A stretch of 64,000 nt of DNA from Paraburkholderia solisilvae (GCF_902859875.1 NZ_CADIKF010000028.1:1-64000); one strand, 5' to 3'; shown: positions 52,308-62,215, numbered from the stretch's first letter. Notes: a model not told the origin generated them from the letters alone. Made by a program: numbers and translations.

Positions 52308-54275
52308 ATGCGTTTAGGAGTCTGTTACTACCCCGAGCAATGGCCGCGGCACAAGTGGGAAAGCGATGCGCGCCGGATGTTCGAACTGGGCATTCGCCGC
52401 GTGCGCATTGCCGAGTTCGCGTGGAGCCGGATGGAACCGGAACCGCACCGCTATGAATGGGAATGGCTCGACACGGTCATCGATATGCTCGCCCAGCACG
52501 GCCTGCAGATCGTGCTCGGCACCCCGACTGCAACGCCGCCGCGGTGGCTCGTCGAGCAGCATCCGGAGATTCTGCCGGTCGCGCAGAACGGCATGACCTA
52601 CAACTTCGGCTCGCGCCGGCACTACGACATTTCGAGCGAGGTCTACCGCGAACATTGCGCGCGCATCGTCGGGCAGATGACGCGGCGCTATGGCAAGCAT
52701 CCGGCCGTCGTCGCCTGGCAAACCGATAACGAGCTCGGCTGCCACGATACGGTGCCGAGCTACACCGAAGCCGCCCGCGTGCGTTTCACGCAATGGCTCG
52801 CGCAACGCTATGGCGAAATCGGCGCGTTGAACGACGCATGGGGCAACGTGTTCTGGAGCATGGAGTACCGCCGCTTCGAAGAAATCGGTCTGCCGAACCG
52901 GACGCCGACCGATGCGAATCCGAGCCACTGGCTCGACTTCCGGCGCTTCATGTCCGCGGAAACCGCGAGCTTCCACGCGCTGCAAGGCGCGCTGATCCGC
53001 GAGCACTCGCCCGGGCGCGACCTGCTGCACAACTTCATGGGCTTCTTCACGAGCTTCGATCACTACGAGTTCGCGAAGAGCGGCCTCGACATCGCCGCGT
53101 GGGACAGCTATCCGCTGCCGCGCACCGAAGTGCTGTGGTTCGACGACGATGTCAAACATCGCTGGGCGAGAAGCGGCCACCCGGACATTCCGGCGTTCAA
53201 CCACGACCTGTATCGCGGCGTCGGAAACGGACGCATGTGGGTGATGGAACAGCAGGTCGGGCCGGTCAACTGGGCGCCTTATAACCCGGTGCCGACGGCG
53301 GGCATGGCGCGGCTCTGGACGTGGGAAGCGTTCGCGCACGGCGCCGAGCTCGTGTCGTACTTCCGCTGGCGTCAGGCGCCGTTTGCGCAGGAGCAGATGC
53401 ATTCGGGCATCAATACGCCCGACGACACGCTGACTGCCGGCGGTCATGAAATCGCGCGCGTCGCACGCGAACTCGCCGCACTCGAGCCGGAGATGGTTGC
53501 GCACGCAAGCACGCCGCGGCCGCGCGCGCCGGTCGCGCTGCTGTTCGACTACGAAGCGGACTGGATCGTGCAGATCCAGCGGCACGGCGCCGATTTCGAC
53601 TATCAGCGGCTCGTGTTCGAGTGGTACAGCAGCCTGCGCGCGATGGGCGTCGATGTCGACATGCTGTCGCCCGACGCGGACGTGTCCGGCTACCGGCTGG
53701 TCGTTGCGCCGTCGCTGCCGATCGTGCCGGAGTCGCTCGTCGCACAGATCGTGCGTGGCGATGCGTGGTGGCTATTCGGTCCGCGCACCGGGTCGAAGAC
53801 CCGCGCTTTCACGATTCCCGCGACGCTGCCGCCCGGCCCGCTACAGGCTGCGCTGAACGTTCGTGTGCTGCAAAGCGAATCGCTGCGGCCGTCGTTGCGG
53901 CCGCGTGTCGCGATCGACGGCGTTGTTGGGCACGGGCTGCGCTGGCGCGATCATGTCGAACCGGGCGCGGCGGTCAACGTCAGCGCCGCATTCGATGACG
54001 GCCTGCCCGCCGTCGTCGAGGCCGGCCGCGTGCGGATGGCCACTGCGTGCTTCGACGACGCATTGCTGCGCGCACTGCTCGCGCACAGCGCGCGCGATGC
54101 CGGAATCGATACGGTGAGCTTGCCGGAAGGCGTCCGGATGCGGCGGCTCGGCGGCCTGCAATTCGCCTTCAATTACGGCGAGGTTGCATGGCGCGCGAAC
54201 GCACCGGACAATGCGCGTTTCGTGCTCGGCAATCGCGAGGTCGGGCCTGCGGACGTAGCGGCGTGGATCGCATGA
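52308..54275 (+). CDS. GH42 beta-galactosidase
   Basis: Cytosolic glycoside hydrolase family 42 enzyme of 655 residues that cleaves terminal beta-galactosyl bonds. It begins with the family pattern LGVCYYPEQWPRHKWESDARRM. The acid/base Glu is E142 in WQTDNELG and the nucleophile is E314 in WVMEQQVGPVNW. The trimerisation and beta-sandwich parts follow in the usual order. The substrate is likely imported by the ABC system just upstream and the locus ruled by the LacI protein. I chose the ATG at 52308, which matches the family start. Without a signal peptide it acts in the cytoplasm. Confidence 0.93.
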   Translation: MRLGVCYYPEQWPRHKWESDARRMFELGIRRVRIAEFAWSRMEPEPHRYEWEWLDTVIDMLAQHGLQIVLGTPTATPPRWLVEQHPEILPVAQNGMTYNFGSRRHYDISSEVYREHCARIVGQMTRRYGKHPAVVAWQTDNELGCHDTVPSYTEAARVRFTQWLAQRYGEIGALNDAWGNVFWSMEYRRFEEIGLPNRTPTDANPSHWLDFRRFMSAETASFHALQGALIREHSPGRDLLHNFMGFFTSFDHYEFAKSGLDIAAWDSYPLPRTEVLWFDDDVKHRWARSGHPDIPAFNHDLYRGVGNGRMWVMEQQVGPVNWAPYNPVPTAGMARLWTWEAFAHGAELVSYFRWRQAPFAQEQMHSGINTPDDTLTAGGHEIARVARELAALEPEMVAHASTPRPRAPVALLFDYEADWIVQIQRHGADFDYQRLVFEWYSSLRAMGVDVDMLSPDADVSGYRLVVAPSLPIVPESLVAQIVRGDAWWLFGPRTGSKTRAFTIPATLPPGPLQAALNVRVLQSESLRPSLRPRVAIDGVVGHGLRWRDHVEPGAAVNVSAAFDDGLPAVVEAGRVRMATACFDDALLRALLAHSARDAGIDTVSLPEGVRMRRLGGLQFAFNYGEVAWRANAPDNARFVLGNREVGPADVAAWIA

Positions 54276-54428
54276 ATCGGATGCGTTTCTGATTCGACGA
54301 CGCGGCCCGCGGGCCGGTGCGTGATGATGCATTGCGCATGTATGCCGCGCCCGTTGCGCGACGCGTCGCGCGCCGACACCGTGCATGTGCCGCGCCTGTG
54401 CCGCGCAGCGCCCTGATCCCCCGCATCG

Positions 54429-55718
54429 ATGAACACCCGAATCGCCGAACTCGTCCGCATTCCGCATTTCATGCCGCTCGCGGCCGCGACGCTGATGCTC
54501 GGCGTCGCGATGTCGTTCACCGCGCCGTATCTGTCGCTATTCGGCGTCGAACAGGCTCAGATGACGCCGCTGATGCTCGGCGTGTTTATGACGCTGATCG
54601 CCGCGAGCGGCGTCGCGGCGAGCGCATGGGCCGGCAAATGGTCGGACCGGCGCGGCCATCATCGCGCGCTGCTGCTGGCCGCGCTGGTGCTCGCGGCGCT
54701 CGGTTATCTGCTGATCTGCTTCGTGCGCGAGTACCGCATGCTGCTCGTGATCGGCATCGCATTTCTCGGCGCCGGCGGCTCGGCGCTGTCACTGGTGTTT
54801 TCGTTTGGCCGCGCCGCCTTGCCGGTGCGCGATGAGGCCGAGCGCGCGTTTGCCACCGCGACGCTGCGCACGTTGCTGTCGGTCGCGTGGGTGTTCGGTC
54901 CGTCACTCGGCGCGCTGGTGCTCGCGCTGGCGAACTTTCACGGGCTCTTCCTGTTCGCGGCGGCCAGCTTCGCCGGCTGCGCCGCGATTATCTGGCGCAT
55001 GCACGAGGTGCCCGGCGGCGCTGCGCACAGCGTACCCGAGCATATGCCCGGCGACCCGGCCTCGTCGCTCGAAGTCACCACGCCCGAGCCGGAAGTGCCG
55101 ATCCAGCCCGACTACACGCATGCGAGCGCGCCTGCGCGGCAAATCTGGCGCTCGGTGCTCGCCTTGACGCTGATCGGCCTCGCCGCGAACGCGACGATGA
55201 TCGTGCTGCCGCTTTACATCGTGCACGGCATGCACGGCGCGCGCATCGACGTATCGATCATGCTCGGCCTCGGCGCGTTCCTCGAAATTCCGATGATGCT
55301 CGCGCTCGGCGCGCGCAGCGCAACGCTGAACAAGATGCGCTGGCTGGCGGCCTGCTGTGTGGTCCATGTGATCTACTTCATCGCGATGGCCGCCGCCGGG
55401 TCGATCACGATGCTGATTCCGATGCAGGGGCTCAACGCATTCGTCGTCGCGGTCACCTCGTGTCTTGGCATGACCTATGTCCAGGATCTGATGCCGAGCA
55501 AGCCGGGCGCCGCGACCGCACTGTTCTTCAACGCTTCGCGGGTCGGCTCGATTCTGTCGGGCGTGCTGTCCGGGCTGCTGGTCGCAGGCATCGGCTACCG
55601 CGGCACTTTTCTCGCGTGCGGCGCGCTCGCGGCCGGCGCCTTCGTGCTGTTCGCGGATCCGCCGTGGGCGCGCTACGCGCGCTATGTGCGCGATGTGTGG
55701 CAAAGCCGCCGCAGTTAG
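54429..55718 (+). CDS. SetA/SetB-like sugar efflux transporter
   Basis: MFS exporter of 429 residues, twelve helices with a long hydrophilic middle loop (about 200-238). The sequence (LTAPYLSLF-type TM1 region FTAPYLSLFGVE, AGKWSDRRGHHR as motif A, ALPVRDEAERAFATATLRT) is like sugar efflux transporters of the Set family. It may relieve sugar stress by exporting galactosides or free sugar released by the GH42 enzyme. It lies 153 bp after the GH42 gene on the same strand and ends the locus. Confidence 0.88.
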   Translation: MNTRIAELVRIPHFMPLAAATLMLGVAMSFTAPYLSLFGVEQAQMTPLMLGVFMTLIAASGVAASAWAGKWSDRRGHHRALLLAALVLAALGYLLICFVREYRMLLVIGIAFLGAGGSALSLVFSFGRAALPVRDEAERAFATATLRTLLSVAWVFGPSLGALVLALANFHGLFLFAAASFAGCAAIIWRMHEVPGGAAHSVPEHMPGDPASSLEVTTPEPEVPIQPDYTHASAPARQIWRSVLALTLIGLAANATMIVLPLYIVHGMHGARIDVSIMLGLGAFLEIPMMLALGARSATLNKMRWLAACCVVHVIYFIAMAAAGSITMLIPMQGLNAFVVAVTSCLGMTYVQDLMPSKPGAATALFFNASRVGSILSGVLSGLLVAGIGYRGTFLACGALAAGAFVLFADPPWARYARYVRDVWQSRRS

Positions 55719-55945
55719 GACGCCGGCGTTTTCTATATCGGCCGGCATAACAGGTCATGCATCTGTCCTCCCGCTGCGGCGCGACGGTATCTCGGCGTAT
55801 TCAACAAACGATAGGCGAATCTGCAAAACGCGTGCCGCCTGAATGCCAACAATGATCCTTTTTCACGGCAACGGCATGCGCCGCCGCGCCGCTCGACGCA
55901 AGCTTGCGCGGACCGCTCGCCGGAGCCCGATGTTCCGAGGCGAAA

Positions 55946-56824
55946 TTGGCATTCAGAACCGTTACTCATCAGATCGGAGACGTGTCGATCACCCGCGTCA
56001 CTGAAACCGCGTTTGCGCTGCCCCTTTCTTTCCTGTATCCGAACTGGCGCACGATCTGCCGCGCGGAACTCGGCCGCTTGCTGTCGCCGGCCACGCTAGA
56101 CGTGCAGCAGGAAGAAGCGATGCTGAACGTGCATACATGGGTGGTGCGCGCCGGCGGCGCCACGCTGCTGATCGACACCGGCATCGGCAACGGCAAGCAC
56201 CGCCCGTTCAATGCGCGTTTCGACCAGTTGCAAACGTCGTTTATCGATCGCCTCGCGCAGGCCGGCGTGCAGCCGCACGACGTCGACTATGTGCTGCTCA
56301 CCCATCTGCATGCGGACCATGTCGGCTGGAACACGCGCTTCGTCGACGGCCGCTGGGTGCCCACCTTCACCCGCGCGAAATATGTATTCCCGCGCGCGGA
56401 GAAGGACTTTTTCGCGACCCGCGCGGGCATGAATCGCAGAATGGTGTACGACGACAGCGTGCTGCCGGTCATCGAAGCCGATCAGGCGATCATGATCGAC
56501 GAAACGGGCGGCGCGTTTCTCGACGGCATCGCGTTTCATCCAACGCCCGGCCATAGCGTCGCCCATATGTCCATTTCAATTCGCTCGAATGGCGATGAAG
56601 CGATTTTCTGCGGCGACGTCATGCACAATCCGCTGCAGGTCTACCGGCCCGATTGGTGCTCGACGTTCGCGCTCGATGAAGCGCGTGCGCGCAGTTCTCG
56701 TCGCTGGCTGCTCGATTACGCGGCGGGGCGCAACGCACTGCTGTTCACCGCGCATTTTCCGGAATCGTCGGTCGGTCGCGTGATGCGCAACGGCGACGGA
56801 TTCACATGGCGATATAGCGTGTGA
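55946..56824 (+). CDS. MBL-fold metallo-hydrolase
   Basis: Metallo-beta-lactamase-fold hydrolase of about 292 residues. The zinc-binding motif HLHADH, the His in TPGHSVAHM, the Asp in FCGDVMHNP and the His in FTAHFPES are all present, so two metals can bind. The overall form (DYVLLTHLHADHVGWN) is like the methyl parathion hydrolase / quorum-quenching lactonase branch; the substrate is not clear. The start is uncertain: only TTG codons at 55904 and 55946 precede the conserved part, and 55946 has gagg five bases upstream. Confidence 0.85.
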   Translation: MAFRTVTHQIGDVSITRVTETAFALPLSFLYPNWRTICRAELGRLLSPATLDVQQEEAMLNVHTWVVRAGGATLLIDTGIGNGKHRPFNARFDQLQTSFIDRLAQAGVQPHDVDYVLLTHLHADHVGWNTRFVDGRWVPTFTRAKYVFPRAEKDFFATRAGMNRRMVYDDSVLPVIEADQAIMIDETGGAFLDGIAFHPTPGHSVAHMSISIRSNGDEAIFCGDVMHNPLQVYRPDWCSTFALDEARARSSRRWLLDYAAGRNALLFTAHFPESSVGRVMRNGDGFTWRYSV

Positions 56825-57390
56825 TGCCGGCGCAAGCGATTGCGCCGGTCGGCGGAACACGCGATGAGGTCCCCGGCGCCGCGCCGACACTTCGTTCCGT
56901 ATCCGTAGCAACGCGCGGGCGATATCTCGCGTCCTGGCGCGCGCGCCGCGATGCTGCATTGCGTCACCGCCGAAGAACCGGCGGCCATGCGCGATTTGCA
57001 ATTGATTGGTTGTATTCGCTACTAATTCGTTTTCACGGTGTAATACACGTGTCATCCGCGGGCAGCGCCGATTCCGGTTCGATGACATGCGTGTGAAGAA
57101 GCCGTCGATAGCGTATCGGAAACACCACGCAGCGAGTCGATCTTCCCGTACGGATACGACGCTTGCGCGACTGTCGAACACACCTTTCCGTCATTCTCGA
57201 ATTGTGCAGCATGATCAATCATTGACCAGGAATAATCGTCTGCCCCAGTTGTTTTAACTGAGCAGCGTGCATTTGACGTCAAGCAGAATCGGAGCGTCAC
57301 GGGTGGTTCGGCCAGTTGTGTGCCGGCTCGGCTGCAAGGCGCAACAGGCGCCACCTCGTGTTTACATCCAGCAGCAAAGGAGTTGAAGCG
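56825..57390. other. empty stretch before the VOC gene
   Basis: About 565 bp, lower in GC than average, with no gene I can support and no clear terminator. It contains the leader and ribosome site of the VOC gene. Confidence 0.45.
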
Positions 57391-57960
57391 ATGATGAATC
57401 AGTTGGTGAAAGACAAGGCCACGCGGCCGTTGAAGAAGCTCCCGATGCGTCTGCATCACCATGCCTTCACGACGGACGATCACCCGCGCACGCGCCATTT
57501 CTACGAAAAAGTTCTCGGCTTGCCGCTCGTCGCGTACGAGGTCGAGCGCGAGCGGATCGGCGAGCAGTGCGTCGATCTCGGCTACGCTTTCTACGAGCTT
57601 GGCGACGGCAGCACGCTTGCGTTCTTCACGTTCGACGACGCGGAGAAACAGGCTGCGTGGAAGGAAAAGGAGCAGTCGCTCTTCGTGCACATTTCGCTGC
57701 TCGTGGAAGCCGCGACTCAGGACGAAATCGAACAGCGGCTGACGAGGGCCGGCTTCGAGCCGCTGATGCTGCAGCACGGCTTCTGCACGTCGCTCTATAT
57801 CAAGGATCCGAACGGCCTGACGCTGGAGTTCAGCGTCGATCATGAAGATACGTTCGGCGTGGTCGAAGAGATGACCACGTCAGTGCGCGAATGGATGCAA
57901 GGCGGCCGCAAACAAGGCCGCAGCCCGCAGCTCAATGTCGTCGCGAACAATCTCGCGTGA
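57391..57960 (+). CDS. VOC-family (glyoxalase/bleomycin resistance fold) protein
   Basis: About 189 residues with two beta-alpha-beta-beta-beta units. The first has MRLHHHAFTTDDHPRTRHFYEKVLGLPL, and the second ends in LYIKDPNGLTLEFSVD. One His and a Glu are in the expected metal-ligand places, so a metal-dependent lyase or dioxygenase function is possible. The ATG at 57391 has aaggag eight bases upstream. Function not known; the gene is monocistronic. Confidence 0.85.
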   Translation: MMNQLVKDKATRPLKKLPMRLHHHAFTTDDHPRTRHFYEKVLGLPLVAYEVERERIGEQCVDLGYAFYELGDGSTLAFFTFDDAEKQAAWKEKEQSLFVHISLLVEAATQDEIEQRLTRAGFEPLMLQHGFCTSLYIKDPNGLTLEFSVDHEDTFGVVEEMTTSVREWMQGGRKQGRSPQLNVVANNLA

Positions 57961-58010
57961 GCGCCGCGCGGCGGCATACGCGCGCCGCTCTGCGGGCGTC
58001 GCGTGCGCGT

Positions 58011-58053
58011 GAGCGCGCTATGCAGCCGCACGTGGCCGCTGCATAGCGCGCTC
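58011..58053. terminator. strong hairpin between convergent genes
   Basis: Perfect 15-bp arms gagcgcgctatgcag / ctgcatagcgcgctc with a 13-base loop. It lies between the VOC gene (plus, end 57960) and the anti-sigma gene (minus, end 58258). Termination is likely, although the T tract is missing. Confidence 0.6.
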
Positions 58054-58257
58054 CGTGCGTCTCACGCGAAATGCTCTACAAAAATTGAGAATCTGCAGAA
58101 CCGCTGATCCGCTACACTGTTTCGTGAGGAAGTTGTAGTCACAACGTAATCAACGGAGCAACGGAACGCTCAACTGGAGTGGACCAACGGATGAGCGCGG
58201 ATGAGCGGCGCGGCCGCTTGCTTCGAAGCAGCCGCGCGCGATTTGTCAGCGTACGAG

Positions 58258-59229
58258 TCAGGTCATGCTGGCAAGCAGCGAGTCGAGTGCGGCCTTGCCG
58301 AATAGTTGGCCGGCGCCGCGATTTTCCGCCAGCATCTTTCCAAGGTCGGGCAACGCAATACCACCGCGTTTGCCGATTAGCGCGTAACCGAGTTCGCCCC
58401 GTCTCCACGTAATCACGCTCATATCGTCGATGCTCTGCTCGGCGATCGGATGATCGGGTTTCGCTTCTTTCGTCACGCACAGCGCGACGGGCGCCCCTGA
58501 GGCCGGCAGGTAGACGATCTGCACGAGCGGCTTGCCATGAAAGCGCAAGCGCTGCACGCGCTTGAATGTAAGCCCTGACGCGCTCAGGTCCGGCACATGC
58601 ACGTCGAGCCCGTCTTCATGCCGGATCTCGTCGACGACCCGGGCGGATTGCACCATATCGGGCTGCACTTCCGCGAGCGTTTCGTGCGCGTAGAGCTGCT
58701 GGTATCCAGCAGCCGCGATCACCCATGGCGACGCGCCGCTGCCAAGCGATGCAAGCGGCGTACCGTCGAACATGCCCGAACCGGTGCGGGCATCGGTGCT
58801 CAGCCTGAAGGCCGCGCCCCAGCAAAACGCGCCGGCCACGAACGCGACCGCGAGCCACGCGGGCGCGACTCGAAATGGCGACCGGCGCGGCAACTGATAG
58901 GCCGGCGGCACACCCGCGGCCACTGGTGGCGGCCCCGCGGGGTTCGCCTTCACGCGAATCTCGTCGACTCGCGCAGCAGCTTCGTCGTCATAGGACGCGT
59001 GCACTTCGCCGCGCGCAATACGGCTGACGAGCTCCACCAGGCGCTCGGGCACCTCCGGCAACTTCTGGTGCGCGAATGCATGTTGATAAGGTAGCCGAGA
59101 CGCCCGAAGCAATGCGACACGTTCCGCGAGTTCAGCCGACGACCCGATCCCCTCTTCAACCTGTTGTTTCTGGTCGGCCGGCAGCACGCCGTCGACGTAC
59201 GACAACAACAGGATGTCGTCAATCTTCAT
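58258..59229 (-). CDS. membrane anti-sigma factor
   Basis: Regulator of 323 residues that should hold the ECF sigma factor at the membrane. The N-terminal cytoplasmic part (DDILLLSYVDGVLPADQKQQVE) is of the anti-sigma type but lacks the zinc HxxxCxxC motif. One membrane helix is present (about 127-147, AWLAVAFVAGAFCWGAAF), followed by a periplasmic domain with a sensor-like strand pattern. It starts 11 bp after the ECF stop, which is the usual operon order. The signal is unknown. Confidence 0.85.
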   Translation of the reverse strand: MKIDDILLLSYVDGVLPADQKQQVEEGIGSSAELAERVALLRASRLPYQHAFAHQKLPEVPERLVELVSRIARGEVHASYDDEAAARVDEIRVKANPAGPPPVAAGVPPAYQLPRRSPFRVAPAWLAVAFVAGAFCWGAAFRLSTDARTGSGMFDGTPLASLGSGASPWVIAAAGYQQLYAHETLAEVQPDMVQSARVVDEIRHEDGLDVHVPDLSASGLTFKRVQRLRFHGKPLVQIVYLPASGAPVALCVTKEAKPDHPIAEQSIDDMSVITWRRGELGYALIGKRGGIALPDLGKMLAENRGAGQLFGKAALDSLLASMT

Positions 59230-59240
59230 TCCCCGTCTCC

Positions 59241-59774
59241 TTACCCTTTGATGCTGTCTTTCACTTTTTGGTCTTGTCGCGTGCCGAACTGACTCCCAAC
59301 GGCCTGCCGCGCGCGCGACAGACGGCTCATGATGGTGCCTACCGGTACTCCGAGAACCTGGGCCGCCTCCTGATAACTGAGCCCTTCGACAACTACCAAC
59401 AGCATAACGGTGCGTTGTGCATCCGGCAATCGCTCAACTGCTCGAACGATCTGCCTGTTGAGTGCGTCGGCCTCAGGATCGGGCGCGGAAGGATCGGCAA
59501 CTGTCTCCAGGTAGCTGTCATCCCACTCCGCGCTTGTACGACTGCGCACGCTGCGCGCGCGCAACTCGTTGATCCATGTGGTGTGAACGATAGAATACAT
59601 CCAGCTCAACGGCGAGGTATCCGGTTTTAACTGGTGTGCCCGCTCGAGAGCGCGCAAACACGCACGTTGCACCAGATCTTCCGCATCGTGCTGGTCGCGA
59701 GAAATGCGCAGCGCGAACGCCCACAATCTCGGCAGCAATTCTGGAAGGATGCTGGGAAAATCTGCGACGCTCAT
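59241..59774 (-). CDS. ECF sigma factor
   Basis: Extracytoplasmic-function sigma factor of 177 residues. Region 2 has HDAEDLVQRACLRALERAHQ and WMYSIVHTTWINELR. Region 4 has the LPDAQRTVMLLVVVEGLSYQEAAQVLGVPVGTIMSRLSRAR pattern, in parts. It is followed at 11 bp by its anti-sigma factor. A gaggaa site precedes the ATG at 59774. Confidence 0.93.
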   Translation of the reverse strand: MSVADFPSILPELLPRLWAFALRISRDQHDAEDLVQRACLRALERAHQLKPDTSPLSWMYSIVHTTWINELRARSVRSRTSAEWDDSYLETVADPSAPDPEADALNRQIVRAVERLPDAQRTVMLLVVVEGLSYQEAAQVLGVPVGTIMSRLSRARQAVGSQFGTRQDQKVKDSIKG

Positions 59775-60595
59775 CGGCGTAATTCCTCGCGTGACGTTTC
59801 TGTTCTGTCGATGATTCTGCGTAGCTTCGCAGACACCGGCGGCAGACGAAGTTTAGCGTCGATCGCAAACGTTTGCTTGAGCATCCTTTCCCACCCCGGC
59901 TAACGCAATTAGAAAAAGAAACGAAGGCAGTCATTGTTGATCACCAATCGAATTGCAAGCCAATTGCCGGGTCGGCATGTCAGAAAGCGCTGATTCCCTG
60001 GTGGACGCAAGAAATACAGGCCGCCTGCGCGATCGCGCCACATGTATATAACAGTGGAGCATCACGAGCGGCGATGCCGGGGTGCCGCGAAAGTCGTCCA
60101 GTTTGCCTAACGTCATTCGTATTTGAACCGTCGAAGGACCAGACTTACGCACCCACCCGAACATCATTTCGATATCCTTGCGACGCATTTTTTTGCACAT
60201 TTCACAGGGCCTGCAGGCAGTCTGCCCAGCTACCGCTTTGCGTCGACGCACTGGCGGGGGCACGCACGAATACGCGCACCTCCGCTTTAACGTATGACCT
60301 TAACCAAAGCGCACCGTTACGGCAACTGAACGTCATTCGTTTAAGGAGAACCATCTTCGCCCCCTAACGAAATGCCCGGCAAACCATTTACGTAAAGCAC
60401 AACATATAGCGTGTTCATGAAAGGAATTCGTGCTTTAAAGTCCCTGTGGGCGGTGAACCATTAATGCGTTGGTTCTTTTGAAGCGACCAGAGACCTTTAA
60501 GCGCAAATTCCCAAAAAAATGCCAGACTGGAATTACCTTACTTCCTGATTCGAGCCGGCTGTCATTGCATCCTGCAACGACATTGCGGGGCATCG
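59775..60595. other. gene-poor stretch with a possible transposase remnant
   Basis: About 820 bp with lower GC than the flanks and no intact gene. It includes a short minus-strand segment resembling the end of a transposase (60030-60194). The rest shows no clear structure. Confidence 0.5.
60030..60194 (-). pseudogene. possible decayed IS transposase fragment
   Basis: The minus-strand reading contains KKMRRKDIEMMFGWVRKSG followed by a basic stretch and LHCYIHVARS. This recalls the (R)IExxFGW...Y...L end of IS5/IS1182-type transposases. Only about 55 residues are visible and no inverted repeats were found. A weak call. Confidence 0.3.
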
Positions 60596-61294
60596 CTATA
60601 CGGCCAGCACGTACCCCGCGCCACGCACGGTCTTCAGGATCGACTCCTTGCCGGCCACGTCGATCTTCTTGCGCAACTTGCTCATATGCACTTCGATCAG
60701 ATTGGTGCCCGGATCGAAGTGATAGCTCCAGACCGCTTCGAACAACATCATGCGCGTCACCGTTTGTCCGACCCGACGCATCATGAACTCGAGCACGCGG
60801 CATTCGGTCGGCAGCAACGCGACTTCGACGCCGTCACGCATCACCCGGCGCGCCGCGAGATCGAGCTCGAGCGGACCGACCCGCAATACAGAATCCGCGC
60901 GCGCCACTGTGTTGACCGCGGGTTCCTGGCTGCGGCGAATCAGGCCCTCGAGACGCGCCATCAACTCGCCCGAGTTGTACGGCCGCGTCAGATAATCATC
61001 GCCACGCGCGCGCAGGCTGCGAATCCGTTCGTCGACATCATCCGGAACGTTCAGCATCAGAACCGGCGTTTGCACCCCTACGGTGCGCATCGCGGCCAGA
61101 ATGCTCATGCCGTCGATACCGGGCAACATGCGTTCGAGCGTAATGGCGTCATAGCCGCCGCCGATTGCGCGTGCAAGCGCTTCGCGCCCGTCACCCACCC
61201 AATCGACGGAAAATCCGTAATTTTTCAGTTCCGCGACGATTTCAACGCCCGACTTCGGGTCGTCATCGATCGTCAGCACTCGCGATCTCGTCAT
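60596..61294 (-). CDS. orphan OmpR-type regulator with altered receiver
   Basis: DNA-binding response regulator of 232 residues, like QseB in form. The receiver keeps the acidic pocket (IDDD), but the phospho-acceptor position is Glu (ITLERMLPG where LDxMLPG is usual), the switch Thr/Ser is Asn (LMLNVPDD) and the conserved Lys is Arg (YLTRPY). The DNA-binding domain (about 135-230) looks intact (LPTECRVLEFMMRR, LRKKIDV...TVRGAGYVL). It is probably independent of phosphorylation, or locked in an active-like state. No kinase is adjacent. I chose the ATG at 61294 because the receiver begins there. Confidence 0.88.
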   Translation of the reverse strand: MTRSRVLTIDDDPKSGVEIVAELKNYGFSVDWVGDGREALARAIGGGYDAITLERMLPGIDGMSILAAMRTVGVQTPVLMLNVPDDVDERIRSLRARGDDYLTRPYNSGELMARLEGLIRRSQEPAVNTVARADSVLRVGPLELDLAARRVMRDGVEVALLPTECRVLEFMMRRVGQTVTRMMLFEAVWSYHFDPGTNLIEVHMSKLRKKIDVAGKESILKTVRGAGYVLAV

Positions 61295-61425
61295 CGTTCT
61301 ACCATCCCGAATCTGCCTATCCATTGAACCGGCCATCCGTCACCTCCTCGGGGCGCTGTTGCCGTGCATCCCTCTGCGCGTTTCTCGCGTCGGCCATTCG
61401 ACTGCGCCCCATCCATCCGCCGTCA

Positions 61426-61908
61426 TCAACGCTCGCTGGATGCTTCGAGGCCCGCGCGCGGCAGCCTGTACGCACCGACCGGATCCGGAAACAGCAGGTC
61501 GAGGTCTTCGAGCAGCACCACGCTTTCTTCGTCACGCGGGTCGGTGCGCGCAACCACCGCGACGCACACGTCGGATTCGCTCGGGTTGTACGGCACGTGT
61601 GGCATGTTCGCCGGAATATAGAAAAACTCGCCCGCGCTCACGAACAGGTGCTGCTCCAGTTCCTCGCCGAACCACACGCCGCACTTGCCGGCAAGCATGT
61701 AGATCGCGGTTTCGTGTCCTTCATGCTTGTGCGCCTTCGCACGCGCGAGCGGCGCAATGGTCACGAGCTGCATGTGGATGCCCTGCGCGCCGACGCTGTC
61801 GGCCGAAATTCCCGCCGCATGCACTAACTGCTGCTTCGCATTTGAGCTCCGCCCGGGCCGCACGACGCGGCAGGTCGGCGCCATTTCGGTCACCGGTGTA
61901 TCAGCCAT
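61426..61908 (-). CDS. cupin-domain protein
   Basis: Cupin of 160 residues. Metal ligands are complete: HKHEGHET (two His and a Glu) in motif 1 and PHVPYN (His) in motif 2 with PANMP before it. Such proteins can be dioxygenases, isomerases or ligand sensors. Function unknown; the next gene downstream on the same strand is the orphan regulator, 131 bp away. Confidence 0.85.
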   Translation of the reverse strand: MADTPVTEMAPTCRVVRPGRSSNAKQQLVHAAGISADSVGAQGIHMQLVTIAPLARAKAHKHEGHETAIYMLAGKCGVWFGEELEQHLFVSAGEFFYIPANMPHVPYNPSESDVCVAVVARTDPRDEESVVLLEDLDLLFPDPVGAYRLPRAGLEASSER

Positions 61909-62215
61909 CGAGTTTCTCCAGCGGTCATCCTGTCGCGGACCGTGCCCGCTCCCTGCGCAGCAGGCCGCGCCTGTTCACGGGAACGAGGTCGAATCCGCCC
62001 TCTGCTCCCGACATAACACATGACGCACGCGCGTTATTCCATTGTCAGGAAGAAGATTCCCGAAACCGGCAGGACAGCCGTGCGGAGCCTGCCGGTGGGT
62101 TCGGCGGGACGGCCAGGCCTTGGCGGACGGACATTCATCGTGGCGCGAGCGAAGCCGGCCGCTGCAATCCGCGCCGGCTCCACCCAGCTTTCAATTGCAT
62201 ACGATCCTCACGCTT

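Noticed and set aside
59873..60367. Open frame of 164 codons on the plus strand
   Set aside because: Rich in Cys and Pro without family pattern, lower-GC intergenic DNA, no ribosome site.
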